Of a stretch of DNA of 64,000 bases, positions 34,399-42,548 are shown in pieces. Source of the DNA: Paraburkholderia sp. BCC1884 (GTDB taxonomy: Bacteria > Pseudomonadota > Gammaproteobacteria > Burkholderiales > Burkholderiaceae); the NCBI RefSeq assembly GCF_900996225.1, contig NZ_CAAJGL010000068.1, positions 1,798,001 to 1,862,000 of the forward strand. The letters run 5' to 3'. The notes under the pieces are model-generated. The model was not told the origin of the DNA. It made no database searches and worked only from the letters and a program-made list of their open reading frames with translations. The translations under genes and the position numbers were made by a program. Each line of letters opens with the position of its first letter. Positions within the stretch are counted from its first letter, which is position 1.

Positions 34399-34700
34399 AG
34401 ATTCTGCGAGAACTGGGCGTCGCAGTCACTATGCCAGAGCATCCTATGGGCAGAAAGTATTTTGTAGGAAAAAAGTCCAATAAACACTACTGATTAAGCA
34501 ACTTCAGCCCAATGAATACGTTGCTCAATGCGCAATGGGAGACGATGAATCGAGTGGCCATGCTCCTGCATGCGAATTGAATCGCGAAATTCGCATGCCG
34601 CGTAATGGCCATTCGACAAGACAGGAGAAGACGAGGCGAGGCGTTCGACCATGCGCGATGCAACTGGCTCACGAATTGCTTTCGCGTCGGCGGCGAGCCG
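34399..34700. other. Intergenic region upstream of the histidine kinase gene
   Basis: 302 bp without a supportable gene. It holds a large nested inverted repeat (listed separately) and, nearer the kinase, an AT-rich stretch with CCTATGGGCAGAAAG and TATTTTGTAGGAAAAAAG that may include the kinase promoter. Short ORFs here lack ribosome-binding sites. Confidence 0.5.
34551..34615. repeat. Nested inverted repeat (two-tier hairpin)
   Basis: Inner arms GCATGCGAATT (34568-34578) and AATTCGCATGC (34588-34598) are perfectly complementary around a 9-nt loop. Outer arms CGAGTGGCCAT (34551-34561) and ATGGCCATTCG (34605-34615) pair with one G-T position. The two tiers are separated by 6 nt on each side, so a symmetric internal loop divides two 11-bp stems. 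It lies between the DUF4239 gene's end and the kinase gene's start, both leftward. No U-tract follows. Confidence 0.7.
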
Positions 34701-35468
34701 CTATTGTTTTGGCAGCGATTGCATAGTGCTGATCAGATTCTGCGGCACGACCCGGATAATGCCGTTGCGCGGACTATCGATATCCGCAATCAACATGAAT
34801 GAAAGCGACACGGTCAAAGGCATGATCAGCAAAAAGCGGTTTTTAGCCGCGGCGTTTTTCACGCCGTATCCCACCAGCAAATTGCTGAAAATACCAACGA
34901 CGATCATCAGAATCCATGCAGCCACGGGGATTCGGTTCCACCACGCCGCCTGGGTGTAGCCCTGCGTGTTGATGACGTCGTTCATGCCCGCGACTGCCAG
35001 CGCGGTGACCGGGTTCGGCTGTGCAGTGGCACCGCCCGTGGCGGCCGCCCACAACTTGTTCTGCAAATCGGCGGTTGCGGCATCGATCTGCTCGACGCGT
35101 TGCAGGTCGCGGGTCTGATAGTAGTCGATTCGCAACTCGAGATACCGAGTGAGGTCCGCACGGATTGCAGCGGCCGCACTGGCGGGCAGCAGATCGGCAC
35201 GAACGAACTCGGTTCCGATTGCATTGGCTTCTTCTTCCTCGTAATTTTTTCGCTGATCGTAGCGTCCCACCGCCATCGACAGACTGAACCCGATGACCAG
35301 GGCGAGCAACGTCAGCGTGGCCGACTGCACGATCTTGAAGTCGTCGCGCGTGTCTTCGTCGAGATGGACGCGCGCTCGCAGAGCGGTGCTCCCGATCCAC
35401 GCGGCGAACGACATCACCACGAATGCGACAAAAAACAGGATGATCGGATGTCTTATCAGTTGCGCCAT
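34701..35468 (-). CDS. DUF4239 membrane protein
   Basis: 255 residues with about four transmembrane helices: two near the N-terminus (IILFFVAFVVMSFAAWIGS; SATLTLLALVIGFSLSMAVG) and two near the C-terminus (WILMIVVGIFSNLLVGYG; FLLIMPLTVSLSFMLIADI). Between them is a helical segment rich in charged residues (YDQRKNYEEEEANAIGTEF). This is the bestrophin-like DUF4239 pattern; function unknown, possibly an ion channel. It is leftward, divergent from the stand-alone receiver gene. Confidence 0.8.
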   Translation of the reverse strand: MAQLIRHPIILFFVAFVVMSFAAWIGSTALRARVHLDEDTRDDFKIVQSATLTLLALVIGFSLSMAVGRYDQRKNYEEEEANAIGTEFVRADLLPASAAAAIRADLTRYLELRIDYYQTRDLQRVEQIDAATADLQNKLWAAATGGATAQPNPVTALAVAGMNDVINTQGYTQAAWWNRIPVAAWILMIVVGIFSNLLVGYGVKNAAAKNRFLLIMPLTVSLSFMLIADIDSPRNGIIRVVPQNLISTMQSLPKQ

Positions 35469-35544
35469 TCGCCGCTCCTTTGGATGTTCGGTTCACTCGC
35501 GAGGCCTGCTTCGCTCAGTGTCATACACACGTTGTAATCCCGAC

Positions 35545-35625
35545 ATAGGGACTCGGGGCAATTCGCCGGCCTCGACCTTATGTAATATTGCCCGAAGGGG
35601 CAACTGGATTGCCCGAAATACCTAT
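35545..35625. promoter_or_regulatory. Cluster of a repeated motif (ATAGGGAxTTCGGGCAA type)
   Basis: Three related elements lie in the 220-bp divergent gap: ATAGGGACTCGGGGCAA (35545-35561); on the minus strand ATAGGTATTTCGGGCAA (complement of 35609-35625); and a partial CCTTCGGGCAA on the minus strand around 35590. The first matches 19 of 23 positions of a site at 59637-59659 upstream of the Ysc84 gene. Binding by one of the local FixJ/LuxR-type regulators is a reasonable inference. Confidence 0.5.
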
Positions 35626-35688
35626 GGTGCTCGACCTGCGGCTGTGCGAAAAATTGGCACTGGCAAGCGGGTCGCCCGTAGGGATGAG

Positions 35689-36051
35689 ATGCCGAACCTG
35701 ATCATGATCCTCGAAGACGATGTCAGCTTGCGGCGCGCTGTCGAGCGTTTGCTGAGCGTATCGGGATTCGACACACGCTCGTTCGCGAGTGCGGAAGAGC
35801 CGGACGTACTCGAGAGTGCTTCATCGGCATGTTGTCTGATCCTCGACGTTCAGTTGCCGGGGCTGTCAGGTCCCGCCTTCTATGAAACGCTGCGTCCGCC
35901 ACGACCGCCGGCGGTGTTCGTCACCGCTTTCGACAACCCCGCCACGCGCGAGGCCGTGCGAAGGGCGGGGCCGCACGCGTTGCTGATCAAGCCATTTCTG
36001 GGCCATGCCCTGGTGGCCGCCGTACGCGAAGCGATACGGGGTTTGCCGTGA
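35689..36051 (+). CDS. Stand-alone receiver-domain response regulator
   Basis: 120 residues, starting at the ATG that follows AGGGATGAG. It is a FixJ-like receiver only: acidic pair EDD at 9-11, phospho-acceptor D53 in LILDVQLPG, Thr in FVTAFDN and Lys in LLIKPFLG. With no output domain it probably relays phosphate or acts by protein contact, perhaps with one of the two kinases encoded nearby. The unknown 135-residue protein follows 38 bp downstream. Confidence 0.85.
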   Translation: MPNLIMILEDDVSLRRAVERLLSVSGFDTRSFASAEEPDVLESASSACCLILDVQLPGLSGPAFYETLRPPRPPAVFVTAFDNPATREAVRRAGPHALLIKPFLGHALVAAVREAIRGLP

Positions 36052-36089
36052 GGTGACGCCTCTCATCCCGGGTTTCCTTTGGAGCGCAT

Positions 36090-36497
36090 ATGGACTCGAA
36101 TCTGGTGGAGCGCTTGGTCATCGCACTGCGGCAAACCGCGCGCAATCGCACCGTCTTGCCGTATCAGCGGCTACACGCGCTGTTGCCGGCGCGCATGCCG
36201 ATTGCCGAACGCTACGACGTGCTCGAAGCGGCAGCAAAAGAACTCGAAGACCTCGAAGTCTGCGACTACGGCGTGCTGCTCGCACTGGATTGCGGGATGC
36301 CGGGTTCTGATTTCTTCCTGCGTTTCAGGAGACGCCGCTTTGCCGACTACGTTCTGGCCTTGGGCGACCCGCGCTATACCCGCCCAACGCAGAAGAAAAA
36401 AACCGCGCTCGTGGCCGCGGAGCGCACACGTGTTTATCAGCACGCAGCGTCTTCCACGGCGGCACATCCTGAGGCGCAGCGATGCGCGCCACACTGA
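36090..36497 (+). CDS. Unknown 135-residue protein
   Basis: An ATG with GGAG 8 bp upstream opens a soluble, Arg- and Ala-rich frame. The N-terminal part is helical and resembles a small winged-helix or adaptor (NLVERLVIALRQTARNRTVL, then YQRLHALLPARMPIAERYDV). The C-terminal third is basic and low in structure. No signal peptide or membrane segment. I recognise no family. Codon use looks like its neighbours, and its position after the stand-alone receiver suggests one transcript. Confidence 0.65.
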   Translation: MDSNLVERLVIALRQTARNRTVLPYQRLHALLPARMPIAERYDVLEAAAKELEDLEVCDYGVLLALDCGMPGSDFFLRFRRRRFADYVLALGDPRYTRPTQKKKTALVAAERTRVYQHAASSTAAHPEAQRCAPH

Positions 36498-36541
36498 GCG
36501 CGTGCATGCATGAAGAGCGGGCGTCGCGGCTTAATCATCCA

Positions 36542-37759
36542 TCAGATCAGCGTTTCGAGCACTTTCGCCACGATGCTTTCCAACGGCAGTTGCGTGGCGG
36601 CGACGATCAGCATGGGCAAGGCGGCCGGCACGACGATCGCAGCGAGGCCCAGCTTACCGATCGGCATCCGGCGCATGCTTTTGATTGCGCCGTAGACGGC
36701 TTGCACGTCCGCGACCGGACCTAGTTCGGGCGCGTCCAGAATCTCTGGCGAACCCACGTCTTCTTTCAGGATCCAGCGCCGGTGCACGAGCCGGCCGTGA
36801 TGGCCGACCAGACTCCCATAGCTGAACATGGCATCGCGTTTGACCTTGCCGAGGGCGACGACGAACGGTGTGAACGGCGCCAGAAAGATCACGGTCAGCA
36901 GGACGGCGGTGGCGATCAACTCGTCTTTGATATCGGCGACGCTGACGCCGTGATACATGACGTCGTGCGCGAACGAGGCCGCCACGACCGTCGAGACGGC
37001 GAACGCCACCGGACTGAAAATGAACGCGAAGCGCTCGACAAAACCCGCGCCGGCGAGGCGATCGGGATGGACGGGAACGTAGGCCAGCGGGAATCGCGAC
37101 AGCTTGAAGAACAGCACGAACACGAGGCACGCACGCCATAGCCACGCCAGCAGCAGCGCCGTGAACAGCGGACGCACCACCAGGATGAACCACCAGCCGC
37201 CGAAGGTGATGGCGCTCGACGTGTCACCGGGCCCGCTCGGCCAGATCACGTCGTCGATCTGGTTGCGCACGGCGCCCGCGGTGGTCCACGCGATCACGAT
37301 GCCGGCGATCAGCACCCACGGCAAAGCGTGATTCCTGACGCGCACGAAGCTGACGATGAGTTCGCGGAACGCTTGCAACTTGTCCTCGGGCACGAGTCCC
37401 GATTCGACGAAGTAGCGCAGAAAGCGCGGCACGGTCTTCTGCGCCATGCCTTCCGCGATGACGAGCACGGGAATTGCCACCAGACAGCGGACATGCACGC
37501 CGAAATGGGCCAGCAAGGCATCGCCGTGCTGGCTGCCGGACGCACGGCCGGTCAGCGCGGCCCAAACGACGATGGGCAGCCAGCAGACCGCCGCGAAGAT
37601 GAGCGCGCGGCGCGCGGTGCCCATGCCCACGCGGGGAATCAGACCGAGGCGGCGCTGCAGACGAAAACCGGGGTCGTCGCGCACCAGCGATGGATCGATT
37701 CCGGACGGATAGGCTGCTGCGCCCGCCGCGCCGGAATCCTGTTCTTCGCTGGTGGACAT
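36542..37759 (-). CDS. Multi-pass membrane protein of unknown function
   Basis: 405 residues with about six hydrophobic segments (for example ALIFAAVCWLPIVVWAALTG, WVLIAGIVIAWTTAGAV, LIATAVLLTVIFLAPFTPFV and a C-terminal LGLAAIVVPAALPMLIVAA), and charged loops (RYFVESGLVPEDKLQAFREL). I recognise no named family. It follows the DUF2950 gene by 11 bp and is the last gene of the leftward cluster containing DUF3300 and DUF2950, so a cell-envelope role is likely. Confidence 0.75.
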   Translation of the reverse strand: MSTSEEQDSGAAGAAAYPSGIDPSLVRDDPGFRLQRRLGLIPRVGMGTARRALIFAAVCWLPIVVWAALTGRASGSQHGDALLAHFGVHVRCLVAIPVLVIAEGMAQKTVPRFLRYFVESGLVPEDKLQAFRELIVSFVRVRNHALPWVLIAGIVIAWTTAGAVRNQIDDVIWPSGPGDTSSAITFGGWWFILVVRPLFTALLLAWLWRACLVFVLFFKLSRFPLAYVPVHPDRLAGAGFVERFAFIFSPVAFAVSTVVAASFAHDVMYHGVSVADIKDELIATAVLLTVIFLAPFTPFVVALGKVKRDAMFSYGSLVGHHGRLVHRRWILKEDVGSPEILDAPELGPVADVQAVYGAIKSMRRMPIGKLGLAAIVVPAALPMLIVAATQLPLESIVAKVLETLI

Positions 37760-37770
37760 CGCGCGCCCGG

Positions 37771-38766
37771 CTAGTTCTGGTCACCGGCCAGTTGCGCATC
37801 CGGCACGGCTTGCCAGCCGGGGCCCGGGTCGTACACGCGGATGCGTGCCGCCGCGGCCGCCGACTGCGGCCCGAGGTCCTGCTGATAGACCTTGCCGTCG
37901 CTTGAGCTGATGAAGCTCATCACGCCGGTCTGTCCGTAGTCTGCGGGCCAGGCGATGACGGCATAGCCGCCGCTCATCTTGCCGCCTTCGAGATAGCTGT
38001 GCGCACCGCCCGGCGCGTGCGGCCCCTGGCCACTCAGGATACGGTAGTGATAACCGTGATACGCCTGATTGGGCGGCGCGGTCGGGTCCATCACCGAAGC
38101 GAGGTCGCCTAGCGGACTCTCGGGTTCGCCTTCGGCGCTCGGCCAGTACAGCCCATCCTGCTGGCCCGGATGACTGATGAAGCGCTGCGCGTAGACCGTC
38201 TCGCCCTTGGCCTTGGCGAAGTCGCGTTGCGCGTCGCCGATCGCGAGCACTGTCTGCATCGCCGCGAGTTCGTTGCGGCCAATGCGGCGAATCGCCAGTT
38301 CGTTACGCGCCTGGTGGACGTCGAAATGCCAGCCCGCTTTCGTCTGTTTGATCGGGACTGGCAGCGTCCAGCCCGAGTCGCCTGCCTGCAGATGCGCGGT
38401 GCCCTTGCCGTCGTCGACGATCTCGTGGTGCTTCGCGTACGCCGAGAGGAAGGTGTACACGTCGTCCATGTCGATCGACGCAATCGGAATGAACTGTTTG
38501 TAGTCCGCGCCCAGCACTTTCGCGAGTGCGTCGGGGTCGTGCGTGGCGAGCGCCTGCTGCAACGCGTCGCCCGCTGCGTCAGGCGTCGGATAAACCGCCT
38601 GTGCGCTGCTCTGGCCGGACGCGATCGATAACGCGCCAAGCATGGCAAGGCGCAGCGCGATGGATGAAACACGCGGGACGGCCAACCGAGCTGCCGCGCT
38701 GTACTCGCGTGGCCGCTCAAATGAAGCGGCAGGACGATGAGAGAACAATTGCGCAAACCGGATCAT
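37771..38766 (-). CDS. DUF2950 periplasmic protein
   Basis: 331 residues. A hydrophobic segment with signal-like features lies near residues 35-56 (ALRLAMLGALSIASGQSSAQ) after a long Arg/Ser-rich start, so the true start may be further in. The mature region shows the DUF2950 pattern: YPTPDAAGDALQQALATHDP, YAQRFISHPGQQDGLYWP, YHGYHYRILSGQGPHAPGG and GGYAVIAWPADYGQTGVMSF. DUF2950 genes usually follow DUF3300 genes, as here. Function is unknown. Confidence 0.85.
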   Translation of the reverse strand: MIRFAQLFSHRPAASFERPREYSAAARLAVPRVSSIALRLAMLGALSIASGQSSAQAVYPTPDAAGDALQQALATHDPDALAKVLGADYKQFIPIASIDMDDVYTFLSAYAKHHEIVDDGKGTAHLQAGDSGWTLPVPIKQTKAGWHFDVHQARNELAIRRIGRNELAAMQTVLAIGDAQRDFAKAKGETVYAQRFISHPGQQDGLYWPSAEGEPESPLGDLASVMDPTAPPNQAYHGYHYRILSGQGPHAPGGAHSYLEGGKMSGGYAVIAWPADYGQTGVMSFISSSDGKVYQQDLGPQSAAAAARIRVYDPGPGWQAVPDAQLAGDQN

Positions 38767-38849
38767 GTAGCGCTCCTTGCTTCATTACGGGGTGAAAGTG
38801 GATATCGCGGCGCACACGGCGAACGGGCGACACGTGCGCGAAGCATCGT

Positions 38850-40340
38850 CTAATGGCGCCGATGCCCACCGCCACCGCCGCCGCCACGTCCTCCGCCGCC
38901 GCCACCGAGGCCGCCGCCGCGTCCACCACCACCGCCCATCCCACCGCCGCCACCGGCAGCACGTCCGCCGCCCGAGTGATTCGCGGCCGCTGCGCGAGCG
39001 CCGCCCGCATTGTTCTGCCGCGCATTGCTCATGGCGCCGCTGCCACGCGAGCCCGCTTCGGCGCGGCTTTGCTGGCCGCGCTGGATGCTTTGGCGGCTCG
39101 CGTTGCCATTGCCGGCGTCGCGTAACGCATTGTCCCGGTTGAGACCCTGCGCACGATTGCCCACTTCCGCGCGGTTGGCGCCCGCCGCGCCGCCGCCGGC
39201 ACGCGCACCCGCGCCGCGATTGCCGCCCGCGCCGGGCTTCGCACCGCCGCCCTGTCGGATGTTGTTGACGCGGTCGTTAGCGGAACCCGACATATTCTGC
39301 CCGGTGCGCTGGCTCAGCGTCTGCCGGGCCTGATCGCGTTGCGCGTTGTCGCGACCACGATATGCGCTTCGGTCGGCTCCACCGCCTGGACCGCCGGGGC
39401 GTCCGTTGATGCCACCCGGACGATTACCGTTCGCCTGCATGCGCGAGCGGTTGTTGATCGCGTTGCTGCGATCCCAGTTGGAGGTCGAGCGGTTGGCGTC
39501 GATGCGGTGATTGACGTTGATATTGTTGTAGCGATTGACGTTCACATTCACGTCATGACGCCCCCAGTCGCAGCCACCCCACAATGAATTGGTGATGGCG
39601 ATACCGGCGCCGAACGCAAGTCCCGTGGCGAGTGCGGTTCCGATGGCGTAGCCGGGAGGCGGCGGCAGATAAGTCGGCGGGTAGGCCGCGTACGGCCACG
39701 GTCCATAAAAGGTCGTGGGGTTATAGGTCGGGACGTACACGACCTGGGGATTGGCCGGCTGGATGACAATCGTGTTATTGGCCGGTTGCACTTCCACCTT
39801 CTGCTGCTCGGAGGTCTTCAGGTTGCCGGCTTTATAGGCCGCTTGCCGCAGACGCTGCACCGAGTCCATCACGTCGCTGGACTGGGCGAGGAAAGCCTGG
39901 CCGATGGCATCGACCCAGTTGGGATTCTGGGCCATCGTGGCGAGCGCTTGTGGAAATGCCACCAGCGACTGCACGCTCGGGTCCCACGGCATGCTCGATA
40001 CCGCCTTCACCGCATCATCGCCCTTCACCTGGGGATGGTCCTTCGACCACGCCGCCGCAGCGGCGACGTCGTCGGGAAAGGTCGTCGCCATCAGGACCTG
40101 GGCGAGCAACGCATCGGGATACGCGGCAATCGGCGCGGTCAACGCGTCCAGTTGCTGCGCATCGAGTTTGGGCGCGGCCGGCGCGGCATTCGCGGGTGCG
40201 GGCGCCGGTGGCGGTGTCTGCGCGAAGCTCTGCGCGCCACCATAGGACGCAGCGGTGAGCGCCAGAATCGCGACACTCCTGAGGCTCGTGGTGAAAACAC
40301 TTGCGGCAATCCGGCCAGCAATTGCGGCGACCCTTGTCAT
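38850..40340 (-). CDS. DUF3300 exported protein with glycine-rich tail
   Basis: 496 residues from the ATG preceded by AAGGGGAACACGAT. A signal peptide is followed by a Pro/Ala linker and the DUF3300 domain (ALTAPIAAYPDALLAQVLMA, SMPWDPSVQSLVAFPQALA, NNTIVIQPANPQVVYVPTYN). Then comes a low-complexity tail: Asn/Arg-rich repeats (NVNVNRYNNINVN), Gly/Arg/Gln-rich stretches and a final run of glycines ending HRRH. The tail is likely disordered and surface-interacting. Partner of the next gene, DUF2950. Function is not known. Confidence 0.87.
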   Translation of the reverse strand: MTRVAAIAGRIAASVFTTSLRSVAILALTAASYGGAQSFAQTPPPAPAPANAAPAAPKLDAQQLDALTAPIAAYPDALLAQVLMATTFPDDVAAAAAWSKDHPQVKGDDAVKAVSSMPWDPSVQSLVAFPQALATMAQNPNWVDAIGQAFLAQSSDVMDSVQRLRQAAYKAGNLKTSEQQKVEVQPANNTIVIQPANPQVVYVPTYNPTTFYGPWPYAAYPPTYLPPPPGYAIGTALATGLAFGAGIAITNSLWGGCDWGRHDVNVNVNRYNNINVNHRIDANRSTSNWDRSNAINNRSRMQANGNRPGGINGRPGGPGGGADRSAYRGRDNAQRDQARQTLSQRTGQNMSGSANDRVNNIRQGGGAKPGAGGNRGAGARAGGGAAGANRAEVGNRAQGLNRDNALRDAGNGNASRQSIQRGQQSRAEAGSRGSGAMSNARQNNAGGARAAAANHSGGGRAAGGGGGMGGGGGRGGGLGGGGGGRGGGGGGGHRRH

Positions 40341-40448
40341 ATCGTGTTCCCCTTGTTTTGACGCTCGTACGTGGCGGCCGTCGGCCTCTTGGAACTTTAG
40401 TTCGTTCACCCGGTTATTTCCATACGACTGTGCCTAAACCGGCTTCAT

Positions 40449-42548
40449 TCAGAATCCGCTCTCGCGAACCAACGCGGCGACCAGGTGCGTGCCGCCCTCG
40501 ATCAACAGACTGCGGCGGTTGCCGTCGATCTGCAGTTGCCCGCGGGTTTCCCATAGACCGGGCGGGGCATGATCGAGTTGAACGAGCACGTGGAACATGG
40601 GCGGATTCGGGATTAGCGCATCGCGATCGGCGGCCACCGTGACGGGGCCCTTGTAGCGCGAGGCCAGCATCGGATGAGGCAGCACGCGCACGCGAGTCGA
40701 GTCGATTGCAACCACGTGGCCCGCAATCGGCGCGGCCTGCCCAATCGGATAGAAGCGCGCGGCATCGCCGGCGGCGAGACGTTGCACGTCGTCCTGTTTG
40801 ACGTAGGCATCGACTTGCCAGCGGCTCGGATCCACCAGCACGCCGACCGGTTCTTTCGGATTGATCCATTGGCCCGCCTGCCATTGCGGATCGACATCCA
40901 TCCAGCGGCCGGCGAACGGCGCGTGCAGGATCAGCCGGGCGATCTCCGAACGGGCCGCCTGGGCTTCCTCGTACTGAACCCGTAGACGCTCGCGTGTCGC
41001 CGCCTGCTGCTCGAGGCCGCCGGTGTCCGCGATCAATCCCGCAAGGCGCGCCTCGTAACCGCGCACGCCGGCCTCGCTGCCTTGTACGTGCGAAGCGATA
41101 TCGGGTTCTTCCATGATCATCAGCGTGTCGTCGGCCTGCACGAGGCCGACCGGATGAATCGTCCTGATCCGCGCCGGAAAGGGCACGAAGACGCGCAGTT
41201 GCCGCTCGGTGCGCGCCACGCCTTCCGCATGAACCTGAGTGCGCCAGGGTATCGCGATCAACAACAGGAACGCCGCCGCCGTCACGCCAAGCAGCAGTTT
41301 GCGATCCGGCCGGATGCGCCTGCGATTGGCCCACCAGTATTGCAACTCGCGCACGACGGGCATCATCACGAACCAGCTGACCTCGACCACGAACAGGAAG
41401 ATGCCGAGAAGTTTAAAGAAGAACAGATAGACCGTGACAGCAATGCCGAGAAACAGAACCAGCCGGTAAAGCCAGGTCACGAATTCGAACGCGACGAGCA
41501 TGCGGCGCTGCGCAGCGCTGAACGGCTCGGGCCAGTCTTCGTCGAGGCCGAGCAGCACGCGACGGATGGCCACACGCGCCAGAGCCGAGGCTCGCAGATG
41601 CAGATTCGGAAAATCGAGCAGATCGGACAGAATGAAGTAGCCGTCGAAGCGCATGAACGGACTCGCGTTCAGGCCCAGCGACAGCACCCAGCTGGTCGTC
41701 GCCAGATACAGCAGCGCATTGCGTAGCGGGCCGGGATCGCTCAAGGCCCAACCGAGCGTGGCCAGCCCGGCGAGCGACAGTTCGCAGAGAATGCCCGCCG
41801 AGGCGATCGCCAGACGCTGGCGCGAACTGCGCAGCTTCCAGCTTTCGCCGGTGTCGGTATAAAGCATCGGCCAGAGTACGACGAACGCGATGCCCATATG
41901 GGCGACCCGCAGACCGAGCCGCGTCGCGACAAGCGCATGCGCCAGCTCGTGCAACGTCTTGGCGACCACCAGCGCAGCCGCGAAGCTGATCAGACCGTCG
42001 GTCGAAAACGATTCGACGACAGCGCTCGTGAAGGTGTCCCACTGCTGCAGCACGAGCACGATGCCAAGCAGACCGAGCAGCACGACGACAATCGGCGTGA
42101 CGGGCGTAAAGAGCCAGTCGAGCCACTTCACCAGCCGTCCCAGGAAGCGCTGTGGCCGCACCAGCGGAATGCGAAAGAACAGGTAGTGATGCAACCACCA
42201 GCGCCACGTCAACCAGCCGCCGCTGCGGTCGCGTTGTTGCAGGCGCGCCAGCCGCTCGGGCGTCGCCCTGAGCAGTTCGTGCTGTTCGAGAAAGCTGCGG
42301 AAATCGAGAATCTGTTCCAGCTCGGGCCGCAAGGCGGTCTGCTCGCCGATTTCCTTGCAGATCTGCGCGGGCGGTTTGTCCCAGCGGATCAGGCATTCGA
42401 ACTCGAGCCAGCCAACCCGGTAGAAGCGGTTCAGCACCGTATCCTGGATCATCCACGACGGCTCGCCATCCTTGCCGCTCGCCGCTTCGCCCAGACGCAG
42501 GTCGTCACGCAGCGCGGGCGAGGGCACCTGGGGGTCGAACGCGATCAC
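40449..42548 (-). CDS. M50-type membrane metallopeptidase fused to HlyD-like adaptor domain
   Basis: 699 residues from a GTG overlapping the upstream stop (GTGA), with GGAG 6 bp before it. Residues about 15-100 form a small domain resembling PqqD/RRE-type winged helices (PSWMIQDTVLNRFYRVGWLE). A multi-pass membrane region follows with the M50 zinc motif HELAH (H200, E201, H204) and a second-site-like NASPFMRFDGYFI. After about residue 400 comes a membrane fusion-type part with lipoyl/HlyD features (VFVPFPARIRTIHPVGLVQA, APFAGRWMDVDPQWQAGQWI). It is the last of four genes following the giant surface protein and could process or export it. Confidence 0.85.
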   Translation of the reverse strand: MIAFDPQVPSPALRDDLRLGEAASGKDGEPSWMIQDTVLNRFYRVGWLEFECLIRWDKPPAQICKEIGEQTALRPELEQILDFRSFLEQHELLRATPERLARLQQRDRSGGWLTWRWWLHHYLFFRIPLVRPQRFLGRLVKWLDWLFTPVTPIVVVLLGLLGIVLVLQQWDTFTSAVVESFSTDGLISFAAALVVAKTLHELAHALVATRLGLRVAHMGIAFVVLWPMLYTDTGESWKLRSSRQRLAIASAGILCELSLAGLATLGWALSDPGPLRNALLYLATTSWVLSLGLNASPFMRFDGYFILSDLLDFPNLHLRASALARVAIRRVLLGLDEDWPEPFSAAQRRMLVAFEFVTWLYRLVLFLGIAVTVYLFFFKLLGIFLFVVEVSWFVMMPVVRELQYWWANRRRIRPDRKLLLGVTAAAFLLLIAIPWRTQVHAEGVARTERQLRVFVPFPARIRTIHPVGLVQADDTLMIMEEPDIASHVQGSEAGVRGYEARLAGLIADTGGLEQQAATRERLRVQYEEAQAARSEIARLILHAPFAGRWMDVDPQWQAGQWINPKEPVGVLVDPSRWQVDAYVKQDDVQRLAAGDAARFYPIGQAAPIAGHVVAIDSTRVRVLPHPMLASRYKGPVTVAADRDALIPNPPMFHVLVQLDHAPPGLWETRGQLQIDGNRRSLLIEGGTHLVAALVRESGF

